Part shown: positions 1 to 5,947 of the stretch, in pieces | How positions within the stretch are numbered: position 1 is the stretch's first letter | How the letters are laid out: each line of letters opens with the position of its first letter | NCBI GenBank assembly: GCA_026706425.1 | Contig: JAPOYW010000461.1 | Location: 1 to 8,162 of the forward strand | Origin: Gammaproteobacteria bacterium | GTDB taxonomy: Bacteria > Pseudomonadota > Gammaproteobacteria > Pseudomonadales > Azotimanducaceae | DNA length: 8,162 bases | Reading direction: 5' to 3' | Program-made: the position numbers and the translations under genes | The notes under the pieces: generated by a model | Told to the model about the DNA's origin: nothing | Databases searched by the model: none | Seen by the model: only the letters and a program-made list of their open reading frames with translations

Positions 1-828
1 ATGGCCGGCGCGGACGCTGACTTCGCCGTGCCCGAGCGTTCATCCGAGAGTACTGCGCCCCTACACCTTTCGGTAGCGGGTTTGCGAACGTCCAAGCTTC
101 CGCACGCCATCAGCTTTAACTGCCGACGCGGCGAGATACTGGGGATCGCCGGGCTTGCCGGATCGGGTCGAACTGAACTCCTAGACGCGGTCTTCGGACT
201 GGACAAACGGCTTGCCGGGTCCGTCAAGATCCACGAGGACGGCCGGACTACTGACGTGAGAAACCCTCGCCAAGCCATCAAATGCGGAATCGGCCTGGTC
301 GCCGAAGACCGATCCAGGGACGGCGTTTTCCGAGATCAAACGCTTGCGTTCAATGTGACCGTCGCGGGACTCGGACGGATCTCGGATCGAACCGGAAGAC
401 TGATTCGTTCGAAGGAAACCAGCGCCGTGGGGAAGTTGATCGACGCGCTACGGGTCCGGAGCAACGGCGTCCACCAGAAAATGCGCGAACTCAGTGGTGG
501 GAATCAGCAGAAGTCGGTGTTGGCCCGATGGCTGCACTGCGGGTCTCGACTGTTGCTGCTCGATGAACCCACCCGGGGCGTCGACGTGGCCGCGAAACTC
601 GCGATCCACGAGGAGCTTGTCCGCCTGCGCGACTCCGGCATCACGGTCATCGCCGTATCCAGCGAACTGGAGGAGTTGCAGAGTCTATGCGACAGAATTC
701 TCGTGCTGTCTAAGCGAGTCCTCGTCGCCGAGTTCCACCGGACAAAGTGGAGCCAGCAGGAAATACTCGCTGCGGCTTTCAGCGAATACGCCCGGGAAGA
801 CGAGCCCGCGTCCGTCGTCGTGCCGTAA
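1..828 (+). CDS. Sugar ABC transporter ATP-binding protein, C-terminal half (RbsA/MglA type), 5' partial
   Basis: This is the second nucleotide-binding domain of a double-domain carbohydrate ABC ATPase, the cytoplasmic motor of a CUT2 importer for ribose, xylose, galactose, inositol or similar. Visible in the 275 residues: a Walker-A-like GLAGSGRTE at 51-59 with Arg in place of the usual Lys, the signature LSGGNQQK at 164-171, Walker B LLLLDEP at 184-190, and SSEL at 220-223 where a canonical ABC protein has the switch His. The degenerate Walker A and missing switch His are normal for the second domain of this family, which usually runs to about 500 residues in total. The window opens on an ATG, but the first residues read like the inter-domain linker, so this Met is probably internal and domain one lies upstream. 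The permease gene follows at once. Substrate cannot be inferred from this domain. Confidence 0.95.
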   Translation: MAGADADFAVPERSSESTAPLHLSVAGLRTSKLPHAISFNCRRGEILGIAGLAGSGRTELLDAVFGLDKRLAGSVKIHEDGRTTDVRNPRQAIKCGIGLVAEDRSRDGVFRDQTLAFNVTVAGLGRISDRTGRLIRSKETSAVGKLIDALRVRSNGVHQKMRELSGGNQQKSVLARWLHCGSRLLLLDEPTRGVDVAAKLAIHEELVRLRDSGITVIAVSSELEELQSLCDRILVLSKRVLVAEFHRTKWSQQEILAAAFSEYAREDEPASVVVP

Positions 829-841
829 GTGACGCTCGAGC

Positions 842-846
842 GGAGG
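842..846 (+). promoter_or_regulatory. Shine-Dalgarno GGAGG that decides the permease start
   Basis: GGAGG lies 6 bases before the GTG at 853. The alternative GTG at 829, immediately after the ATPase stop, has no purine-rich site before it. This favours the shorter permease of 314 residues, translated through re-initiation or coupling after the ATPase stop. Confidence 0.7.
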
Positions 847-852
847 CATCTC

Positions 853-1797
853 GTGACCGAAGCGGGCTCCCGGATCTTTCGAGTTCTCGAGGACAATTTG
901 ATATTCGTTTCGTTGTTGGCGATCGTGGCTTTCTTCGGCCTGATCTCCGACAGCTTTCTCTCGCTGACGACGCTCTCGACGCTATTCAACCAATTGCCCG
1001 CGCTCACCGTCGTATCGATCGGCATGACGCTCGTTCTGATCAGTGGCGGAATCGACCTATCGGTCGGGTCCGTCGTTGCGTTGAGCGCCGGCGTAATCGG
1101 CGCGGGAATCTCGCTTTTCGGTCTGCCGCTTCCGTTGGCCGCCTGCCTCGGCATTCTGGCGGGCGCATTGGCCGGCCTCGCGAACGGCGGCCTTGGCGCC
1201 TACCTGCGATTGCCGATTTTCATCGTCACGTTGGGGATGCTGGAGGTCGCGAGGGGCCTCGCGTATCTCGTCACCGATTCACAGACGGTCTACCTCGGCG
1301 CGAAGATCCAGGCCTTTGCGATCCCGTGGGGAGGGAGTGGCATTTCGGCGTCGATCCTAGTGGCGTTGACGCTGGTCGTCGCGTTCGAGTTCCTGCTGAG
1401 ATCGACGATTTTCGGACGCCAGATTGTCGCCGTCGGCAGCAACGAAAACGCGGCCGAAGTCTCCGGAATCGATCCGCGACGAATCCGATGCATGGTGTTG
1501 GTCACCTCGGGCCTGCTCGCGGGACTCGGCGGCTTGATGAACGCCGCCTATCTGGGCTCCGCGGACCCCAACGCGGGCATCGGCCTGGAACTCTCTGCGA
1601 TCGCCGCGGCGGTGATTGGCGGCACCAGCCTCATGGGTGGGCGAGGATCCGTCATCGGCGCGTTCGTCGGGGTATTGATCGTGTCGGTACTCCAGATCGG
1701 CCTCGCGCAAATCGGAATCACGGAACCGACAAAGCGGGTCATCACGGGGGCGGTAATCATCCTGGCGGTAATCATTGATCGTTGGCGGGCGGCGTAG
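853..1797 (+). CDS. Sugar ABC transporter permease (RbsC / BPD_transp_2 family)
   Basis: This is the inner-membrane permease that pairs with the upstream ATPase and a periplasmic binding protein, which is not in the window. The protein is almost wholly hydrophobic helices. It carries the family hallmark GIDLSVGS following an ALTVVSIGMTLVLISG helix, the cytoplasmic coupling stretch VAVGSNENAAEVSGI with an Arg-rich continuation, and the late motif AVIGGTSLMGGRGSVIGAF, all in the usual order. Its length of 314 residues is normal for RbsC-like permeases. I chose GTG 853 over GTG 829 because of the GGAGG at 842-846; starting at 829 would add eight charged residues. It is the second gene of an operon with the ATPase, 24 bases after that stop. 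The substrate is open: monosaccharide or inositol permeases of this family look alike. It appears intact, unlike the genes that follow. Confidence 0.94.
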   Translation: MTEAGSRIFRVLEDNLIFVSLLAIVAFFGLISDSFLSLTTLSTLFNQLPALTVVSIGMTLVLISGGIDLSVGSVVALSAGVIGAGISLFGLPLPLAACLGILAGALAGLANGGLGAYLRLPIFIVTLGMLEVARGLAYLVTDSQTVYLGAKIQAFAIPWGGSGISASILVALTLVVAFEFLLRSTIFGRQIVAVGSNENAAEVSGIDPRRIRCMVLVTSGLLAGLGGLMNAAYLGSADPNAGIGLELSAIAAAVIGGTSLMGGRGSVIGAFVGVLIVSVLQIGLAQIGITEPTKRVITGAVIILAVIIDRWRAA

Positions 1798-2458
1798 CAG
1801 ACCCTTGGTTCCACCGATTCTGTAGGATCACCGGAATCGCTCAGCTACCATTCACGACAAAGCGGCCTACCGTTCAGAATCGGTTCCTTGGCAGATCACA
1901 AGGTCGGGGATGCCGAGAAGGCTTGGGAGTTCGGTGGTCTGCCAACGACACCGGAGGACTGCCTGGACTTGCGTCGGGGCTGGCGGCAGATGGAGGAACT
2001 TGCGTGTACGCGAATCCGTCTGTGCATCGCGCGGGACGCACACGAGGAAGCGACCGTCCTCGCGCAAAGGCTGAGGGGTGTCGCTGCGGAGGCTGACTTG
2101 AAACGGACACTCATGCGGGCGAAGACGCTGTCCCTAGTCCTCGCGCACCGAACCGGCAACCACGCAGCGGTGGCGGAGCACTTGGAATCGTGTGTCGACC
2201 TTGCACGCGGAGTCCAATTATGCGGGTCCTCTTACTTGGGAGGGTGACATCGGTCGGAGGGTGCTGGACCAACTGGCCGAGATGCCCTCGCCCGAGGCAC
2301 AAATGTTGGCATCGAAGATTCGGCGCGCCATGAAGGCGATCGAGAGGCCAGCAACGCGCCGGAGTTTACGGCGCCGCCGTTTGCTGACAAGTCAATTCTC
2401 CACTACGTCGTCAGGCCGGTCGCGTACAAGTGTGGCTGGCATTGCGTCAACAGGCTAA
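1798..2458 (+). pseudogene. Remnant of a LuxR/MalT-type ATP-dependent regulator, two frameshifts
   Basis: The reading frame is open from the codon after the permease stop to 2247, but the only early start is a TTG at 1888 without a good ribosome site. The translation resembles the TPR-like region of large MalT/LuxR regulators: SYHSRQSGLPFRIG, then RGWRQMEELACTRIRLCIAR, then RTLMRAKTLSLVLAHR. The typical next motif, LHAESNYAGPLTWEGD, is found one frame over from about 2198, followed by VLDQLAEMPSPEAQML. Near 2340-2356 the frame shifts back to APEFTA, where the LuxR helix-turn-helix would begin. Only a weak echo of that DNA-binding domain follows (ADKSI, then NRLKAMAMAEL). The N-terminal ATPase is absent. 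The family call rests on remembered motif order, not a search. If correct, this is a dead, doubly truncated regulator gene. A short unrelated expressed ORF (1888-2247) is the alternative and less likely. Confidence 0.65.
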
Positions 2459-2617
2459 AGGCGATGGCAATGGCGGAACTCAATGGTAGCGCGCTCTCCC
2501 GCTATAAGCCCTCCGGGTGGCCGGACGGAGCCTCAAGGCGTCCTCGGGTCTGGCTGACTACTACTTGCCTCCGTCCTCCTGCCAGAACCCGTGACATACC
2601 TCTGAGAAAACGGGAGA

Positions 2618-2641
2618 CGCGGGAAGGCGTAGGTTCCCGCG
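2618..2641 (+). repeat. Perfect 8-bp inverted repeat, 8-base loop
   Basis: CGCGGGAA at 2618-2625 pairs exactly with TTCCCGCG at 2634-2641 around the loop GGCGTAGG. No T-run follows on the + strand. On the - strand a short TTTT occurs about 8 bases beyond the stem. It could be an operator, an RNA hairpin in a leader, or a weak - strand terminator. Confidence 0.6.
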
Positions 2642-2784
2642 AAATGGTCGCGACTTCGGGCGGATTACGGTCGTCCCATCGTCTCGGATTGCGTGGCTCC
2701 CCGATCCTCAGTGCCAAACGTCCGAGGAGTGTGTGGTTGCAGCGTACCGTTGACCGTCTGGTCGGCCGGTTTCCTGAACGCGAA

Positions 2785-2790
2785 GAGAGG
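2785..2790 (+). promoter_or_regulatory. Ribosome binding site for the exported protein
   Basis: GAGAGG ends 6 bases before ATG 2797. This site, together with the signal peptide that starts exactly there, fixes the start at 2797 rather than at the first in-frame ATG (2464). Confidence 0.65.
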
Positions 2791-2796
2791 ATTGTC

Positions 2797-3504
2797 ATGA
2801 GACTGAACAACGTGTCCCAGCAAACTGCGGCATGCCCTATGAGCGTAGTAGGTATCCTAATGACGTACGTTGCTGCGATGTTTGCCATCATCCTTGCTGG
2901 CGCTCCCGCCCACGCCCAGCGCGAGAGTCTCTACGTCAAGGAAGCGGTGGAGGGTGCCGCCGGATGGACATTTCAGAAGTATTATTTTGAGCTTGACGAG
3001 TTTACAGACAGCGCTGAAACCGGTTACGTCAAGATTACTTTGTCGAAGACGGGCGGACTCCAAATGTTGCTGAGGACATATTGCGATCGCCCCCGCTACT
3101 GCAAATCAGAGTTCGCAGTAATCCATTGGGAAGCGGAAGCGGTTTCCCCCGGATACAGTGACATGCGCGTACGAGTGGACCGCAAGCCGTTTGAGATCTA
3201 CCGTGTTCGCAACAGCGGAGTTACAAACTTTTGGGGTGATTACTACCAGCAAGTGTCAATTGCCACATGTGCCACGGCAGTGCCACGGCGGGGAGCGGTT
3301 TCGGGCGGCGCATCCCCCGACCCTAGGGCGTCCCCGATCATCCTGTCGGACGTTGCCTTCGAGGCCGTCGTTCGAAAGGGGACGCTGGTTGAGAGAGGGA
3401 TGCCCGCATTCCCCGACCTATCGAACCGGCATCTCGAGGCATTGCAGCACTACATCCGCCAACGGGCGCGAATTTCCCTAGGCTTGCTTGGGGACGGCCA
3501 TTGA
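2797..3504 (+). CDS. Exported protein of unknown family with a cytochrome-c-derived C-terminus
   Basis: I do not recognise the main domain. The 235-residue product starts with a signal peptide: a polar start, a hydrophobic core at about 16-33, and AGAPAHA at 34-40 followed by Gln, a typical signal peptidase I site. Residues 41 to about 155 form an aromatic- and charge-rich domain with two cysteines (C96, C102) that could form a short disulphide loop. Residues from about 166 to the end switch to the C-terminal part of a PQQ-dehydrogenase-type cytochrome c domain (GAVSGGASPDPR, then RGMPAF with Met202 at the axial-ligand position). The haem motif is not in this frame. Hand-counted GC of 2941-3060 is about 51%, against about 72% in a sample of the ankyrin gene (5161-5220), which suggests a foreign origin for the middle domain. 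The chimera may be an accident of decay, and its native C-terminus may be lost. Confidence 0.6.
   Translation: MRLNNVSQQTAACPMSVVGILMTYVAAMFAIILAGAPAHAQRESLYVKEAVEGAAGWTFQKYYFELDEFTDSAETGYVKITLSKTGGLQMLLRTYCDRPRYCKSEFAVIHWEAEAVSPGYSDMRVRVDRKPFEIYRVRNSGVTNFWGDYYQQVSIATCATAVPRRGAVSGGASPDPRASPIILSDVAFEAVVRKGTLVERGMPAFPDLSNRHLEALQHYIRQRARISLGLLGDGH
3258..3504 (+). pseudogene. Remnant cytochrome c domain of a PQQ-dependent dehydrogenase, frameshifted
   Basis: Codons 3261-3275 read Cys-His-Met-Cys-His, a CxxCH haem-attachment motif, in the context NCHMCHG. This is not the frame of the surrounding ORF. From 3292, in the ORF frame, the sequence continues as AVSGGASPDPRASPI, AFEAVVRKGTLVERGMPAF and LSNRHLEALQHYIRQRAR. 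In quinohaemoprotein alcohol dehydrogenases a CxxCHG is followed by a similar Gly-Pro-Asp-Leu-Arg stretch, a Gly-Met axial ligand and a final helix. Order and spacing match, so this is the last 80 or so residues of such an enzyme. The beta-propeller catalytic domain is absent. An 11-bp duplication sits exactly where the frame breaks. The domain cannot bind haem in this form, because motif and ligand are never translated together. Confidence 0.72.
3269..3289 (+). repeat. Short tandem duplication inside the haem-motif region
   Basis: GTGCCACGGC occurs at 3269-3278 and again at 3280-3289, an 11-base unit that is not a multiple of three. It overlaps the Cys-His of the CxxCH motif and lies between the two frames of the cytochrome remnant. 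It contributes to, but does not alone explain, the frame change: one further base change is needed. Confidence 0.75.
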
Positions 3505-3547
3505 CTCGGAGGGGCTGCGGGGAACTCCAGCGGTTGTCTCGTGATTC

Positions 3548-3561
3548 CGGGTAGAAACCCG
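3548..3561. terminator. Small hairpin between the converging genes
   Basis: CGGGT, AGAA loop, ACCCG: a 5-bp stem in the 119-base gap between the + strand exported protein and the - strand inositol oxygenase remnant. The position suits a terminator, but the stem is short and neither side carries a clear T-run, so the call is weak. Confidence 0.25.
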
Positions 3562-3623
3562 TCGATACTCTTGAAACAGATGGAGTGCGGCGGCGGACGG
3601 ACGAGGATCACGACCGCCCTCAA

Positions 3624-3980
3624 CTACCAAGGGATCTCAGCCGGGAAGTACCTGCCGACAAGATCCTCGTAGAAAGGACGCAACGCGGCGACGTCCGGCG
3701 GCGAGTCGTGCTTGATGCCCTCGGCGGTCTGCAGACAGTGTTCGATCTGCGATGCCCCGGTGTCGGGATCGCTCTCGTCAACGAGGCTGTCGAGCGTCTC
3801 GCAGGCTTCCCAGATTCCCATCCGCGTGGTGTTCAAGGCGCCATAGTGCGCTCGTTTCGCGCGCGCGAATTCAAGTGTCTGGCGCTCGTGGTTCTGCCGG
3901 TAGAACCGGCGTACCTGCACGTCCGCGTTGGCATAGTCCCGATACATGTCGGCCACCGTCTCTGGACTACCGGTGACCAT
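3624..3980 (-). CDS. Inositol oxygenase with a large in-frame internal deletion (probable pseudogene)
   Basis: Intact family members oxidise myo-inositol to D-glucuronate at a di-iron centre. The 118 residues match the start of myo-inositol oxygenase (YRDYANADVQVRRFYRQNH, RQTLEFARAKRAHYG, then LVDESDPD at 66-73 and the EHCLQTAEGI stretch). Without a frame break they continue into the enzyme's extreme C-terminus (PPDVAALRPFYEDLVGRYFP, then AEIPW). Compared from memory with the 285-residue human enzyme, about 150 residues are missing between residue 90 and residue 91-95. D68 and D71 (substrate contacts D85 and D88) and H81 (iron ligand H98) remain. The other five iron ligands, including the His-Asp pair, lie in the lost part, so oxygenase activity is ruled out. 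The ATG at 3980 comes 5 bases after the ankyrin stop, which suggests coupled translation, although no clear ribosome site is seen. A real small protein with a non-catalytic role is possible but less likely. Confidence 0.88.
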   Translation of the reverse strand: MVTGSPETVADMYRDYANADVQVRRFYRQNHERQTLEFARAKRAHYGALNTTRMGIWEACETLDSLVDESDPDTGASQIEHCLQTAEGIKHDSPPDVAALRPFYEDLVGRYFPAEIPW

Positions 3981-3985
3981 TGACG

Positions 3986-5947
3986 CTACGCGGTTGCGCC
4001 ATGCGAATCCAGAAGATCGCATAGGGCGTCGCTCTGCTCGGTTCCGGGACGGCAGAACGCTCGGGGCGTGTTCCCGTACTGATCCGTTGCGTTCACCTTC
4101 GCGCCCCGTTCGATCAGGCACGCGGCCGCCTCCAACGCCCGGTAGCGGGCAGCTTCGTGCAATGCCGTACCCCAACCACCTTCTTTCGCGTCGATGTCGG
4201 CACCTGCATCGAGCAGGAACTTCATCGCTCGTACGTTGTTGAACTTGGCCGCCGTGTGGAGACCTTGGCGGAGCGTCTCGGGCCGGTTCGCGAGCCGTCC
4301 GGTCTCCTCGACGCGGTCGCAGGCGACCGCGCTGCGAATCGTCCACGGCACCCCGTGTTTCACCAGCACTTCCACTGCGGCAAGCAAGGGTCTCAAGTCC
4401 GCCTTGCCCTGGAGGTTGCCCGTTGCGTGGTGGAACAGTTCGTTGCGAACCAGGTCGCGGTCGACCAACGCCGGGTGCTTTGCGATCAGCGCCTCGAGCG
4501 CCTCGGCGTCATCGACCATCAGCGCGTGCAGAAACTCCGCGCGGGGCCTTAGGATGCCGTCCCGCCTCCCCTTGGGCAGTTGGTGGATCTTGTCCAGTTG
4601 GACAAGGAGCCCAAGGGCTTCGGTATGTTTGTTCGCCCGCGCACGGTGCATCGCATTGCCGCCGGGGTGCCCATGGTGCAGGTCCGTGTCGAGCGTCCCG
4701 AGCAACTCGATGATCGACAGACGCCCATGGTGCGCAGCCCCTATCAGCGCGTGGCTTCGCGTCGCCCTGTCCGCGCCCGCGTCGACGAGCATCTTGGCGC
4801 AGCGGAGATCCCCGACGAAGGCGGTCCAGCCGAGCGGATTGCCGATTCCTCCCGAGTCGCTGGCGATGCTCGGATCGGCGCCGGCGGCGAGCAGCATCTC
4901 CACGCCCGCGTAGTTCCCCCAGCGCACCGCGGCCGTCAACGGGATGTTCCACCTGAACGCCTTGGGCGGGTTGACGTCCGCGCCGTATTCCAAGAGGAGC
5001 GGAACGAGGTGTTCGTGGCGATGCGACACGGCCGTCACCAACGGCGAGTCCTGCATCCACCGGTGTTGCGCCTCGTTCGGGTCCGCGCCGGCCTTGAGCA
5101 GGCTTTCGACGATCGCCGCCTCGCCCGAGGCCGCGGCCAGGATCATTGGGGTAACAGCCTCAGATCTGTGGCAGTCCGGGTCGGCCGCGAGCATCCTGTC
5201 GACCGCTTCCCGGTCCCGCGAGGCGATGGCGAAGAAGATGTCCGGCTCGGCGCCGCCCGCCAGCAGCGCCTCGACGACGTCCTTGGCGCCCGCCTGCGAC
5301 GCTGCCATGAGTGCCGTGACGCCCCGGGAGTCCTGCCCGTTGGGGTCGGCGCCGTAGCGCAGCAGGAGGCGAGTCATCTTCACGTCCTGGGCGGCCTGGA
5401 CGATCGGCAGAGCGCCGTCGTCGAGCGCGTTGACCGCTGCCGCGTCCTCCTCCAGCAGTTCGCGCGTCAGCTTCAGGAATCCGAGCGCAACGGTTTCGTA
5501 CAAGGTGTAGTCGGCACCGGCCTTCACCAGCATCCTGAAGATGGCCTTGCCCTTGTGATTCGCCGCCGTCCGGACGGGCTTCCCCATCGTCCAATAGGCG
5601 CGATTGGGGTCTGCGCCGTTCTCTAGCAGCAAGGCGGCCATGCGTTGATTGCCGATCCAGGACGACGCGTCGATGGGCGGCGTGAAGCACGAGTCGCCGC
5701 ACCCGCCCATGGCGTCGATGTCGACGCCGGTGTCGACGAGTAGTTGGGCGACCTCGAGGTGGCCCTTCGTCATGCGCGCCCCGTTGGTCGCGCGGGGGTC
5801 CGCACGATGTAGCACCGTGTCGCCACAGGTGATGTCGCTGGCGACCCGGGCGTGGACCAGGGACGGGTTCGCTTCGATGAGCGGCTTGAGCCTCTCGGCG
5901 TCCCCGGCATCAACGGCGTCGACCATCGCGGCGACATCCGGCGGCAC
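3986..5947 (-). CDS. Ankyrin-repeat protein (main part)
   Basis: 653 residues from a GTG at 5947, almost entirely ankyrin-type helix pairs. About 18 units can be traced, including ALLLENGADPN, RLLLRYGADPNGQDSRGVTA, ESLLKAGADPNEA, PLLLEYGADVN, EMLLAAGADPS, KMLVDAGAD, KFLLDAGADID and CLIERGAKVNATDQYGNTP near the C-terminus. Several central units (about residues 395-555 of this ORF) are strongly diverged. There is no signal peptide or membrane segment, so it is probably a cytoplasmic protein-binding scaffold; the partner is unknown. The GTG is only the first start available in this frame, and true coding extends further upstream to the frameshift. The inositol oxygenase remnant begins 5 bases downstream, in the same transcription unit. 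GC is high and codon use resembles the MarR gene. Confidence 0.9.
   Translation of the reverse strand: MPPDVAAMVDAVDAGDAERLKPLIEANPSLVHARVASDITCGDTVLHRADPRATNGARMTKGHLEVAQLLVDTGVDIDAMGGCGDSCFTPPIDASSWIGNQRMAALLLENGADPNRAYWTMGKPVRTAANHKGKAIFRMLVKAGADYTLYETVALGFLKLTRELLEEDAAAVNALDDGALPIVQAAQDVKMTRLLLRYGADPNGQDSRGVTALMAASQAGAKDVVEALLAGGAEPDIFFAIASRDREAVDRMLAADPDCHRSEAVTPMILAAASGEAAIVESLLKAGADPNEAQHRWMQDSPLVTAVSHRHEHLVPLLLEYGADVNPPKAFRWNIPLTAAVRWGNYAGVEMLLAAGADPSIASDSGGIGNPLGWTAFVGDLRCAKMLVDAGADRATRSHALIGAAHHGRLSIIELLGTLDTDLHHGHPGGNAMHRARANKHTEALGLLVQLDKIHQLPKGRRDGILRPRAEFLHALMVDDAEALEALIAKHPALVDRDLVRNELFHHATGNLQGKADLRPLLAAVEVLVKHGVPWTIRSAVACDRVEETGRLANRPETLRQGLHTAAKFNNVRAMKFLLDAGADIDAKEGGWGTALHEAARYRALEAAACLIERGAKVNATDQYGNTPRAFCRPGTEQSDALCDLLDSHGATA

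Larger units (their letters stand above)
2459..2796 (+). other. Stretch without a recognisable gene
   Basis: The frame of the downstream exported protein stays open through here from 2464, but the residues are Arg/Ser/Pro-rich, lack any recognisable motif and have no ribosome site at the first ATG. I treat it as non-coding. The first 30 bases may be the last trace of the LuxR DNA-binding domain. The stretch contains one perfect hairpin (2618-2641) and a lone TTGACC at 2750-2755 that could serve as a -35 box for the 2797 gene. I see no convincing -10 at the right distance. Confidence 0.5.

Noticed and set aside
747..1778. 343-residue + strand ORF overlapping the permease
   Set aside because: Extremely Arg-rich and out of frame with a canonical RbsC-type permease.
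2464..2796. In-frame N-terminal extension of the exported protein to ATG 2464
   Set aside because: Arg/Ser/Pro-rich motif-free residues and no ribosome site. A GAGAGG and a proper signal peptide mark ATG 2797 instead.
3981..4346. Upstream extension of the inositol oxygenase frame into the ankyrin gene (240-residue version)
   Set aside because: The extra residues are Arg-rich out-of-frame ankyrin sequence. The family's natural N-terminus begins near ATG 3980.
4580..5626. 348-residue + strand ORF opposite the ankyrin gene
   Set aside because: It is the antisense shadow of the ankyrin repeats, rich in Arg and Val with no motif or ribosome site.
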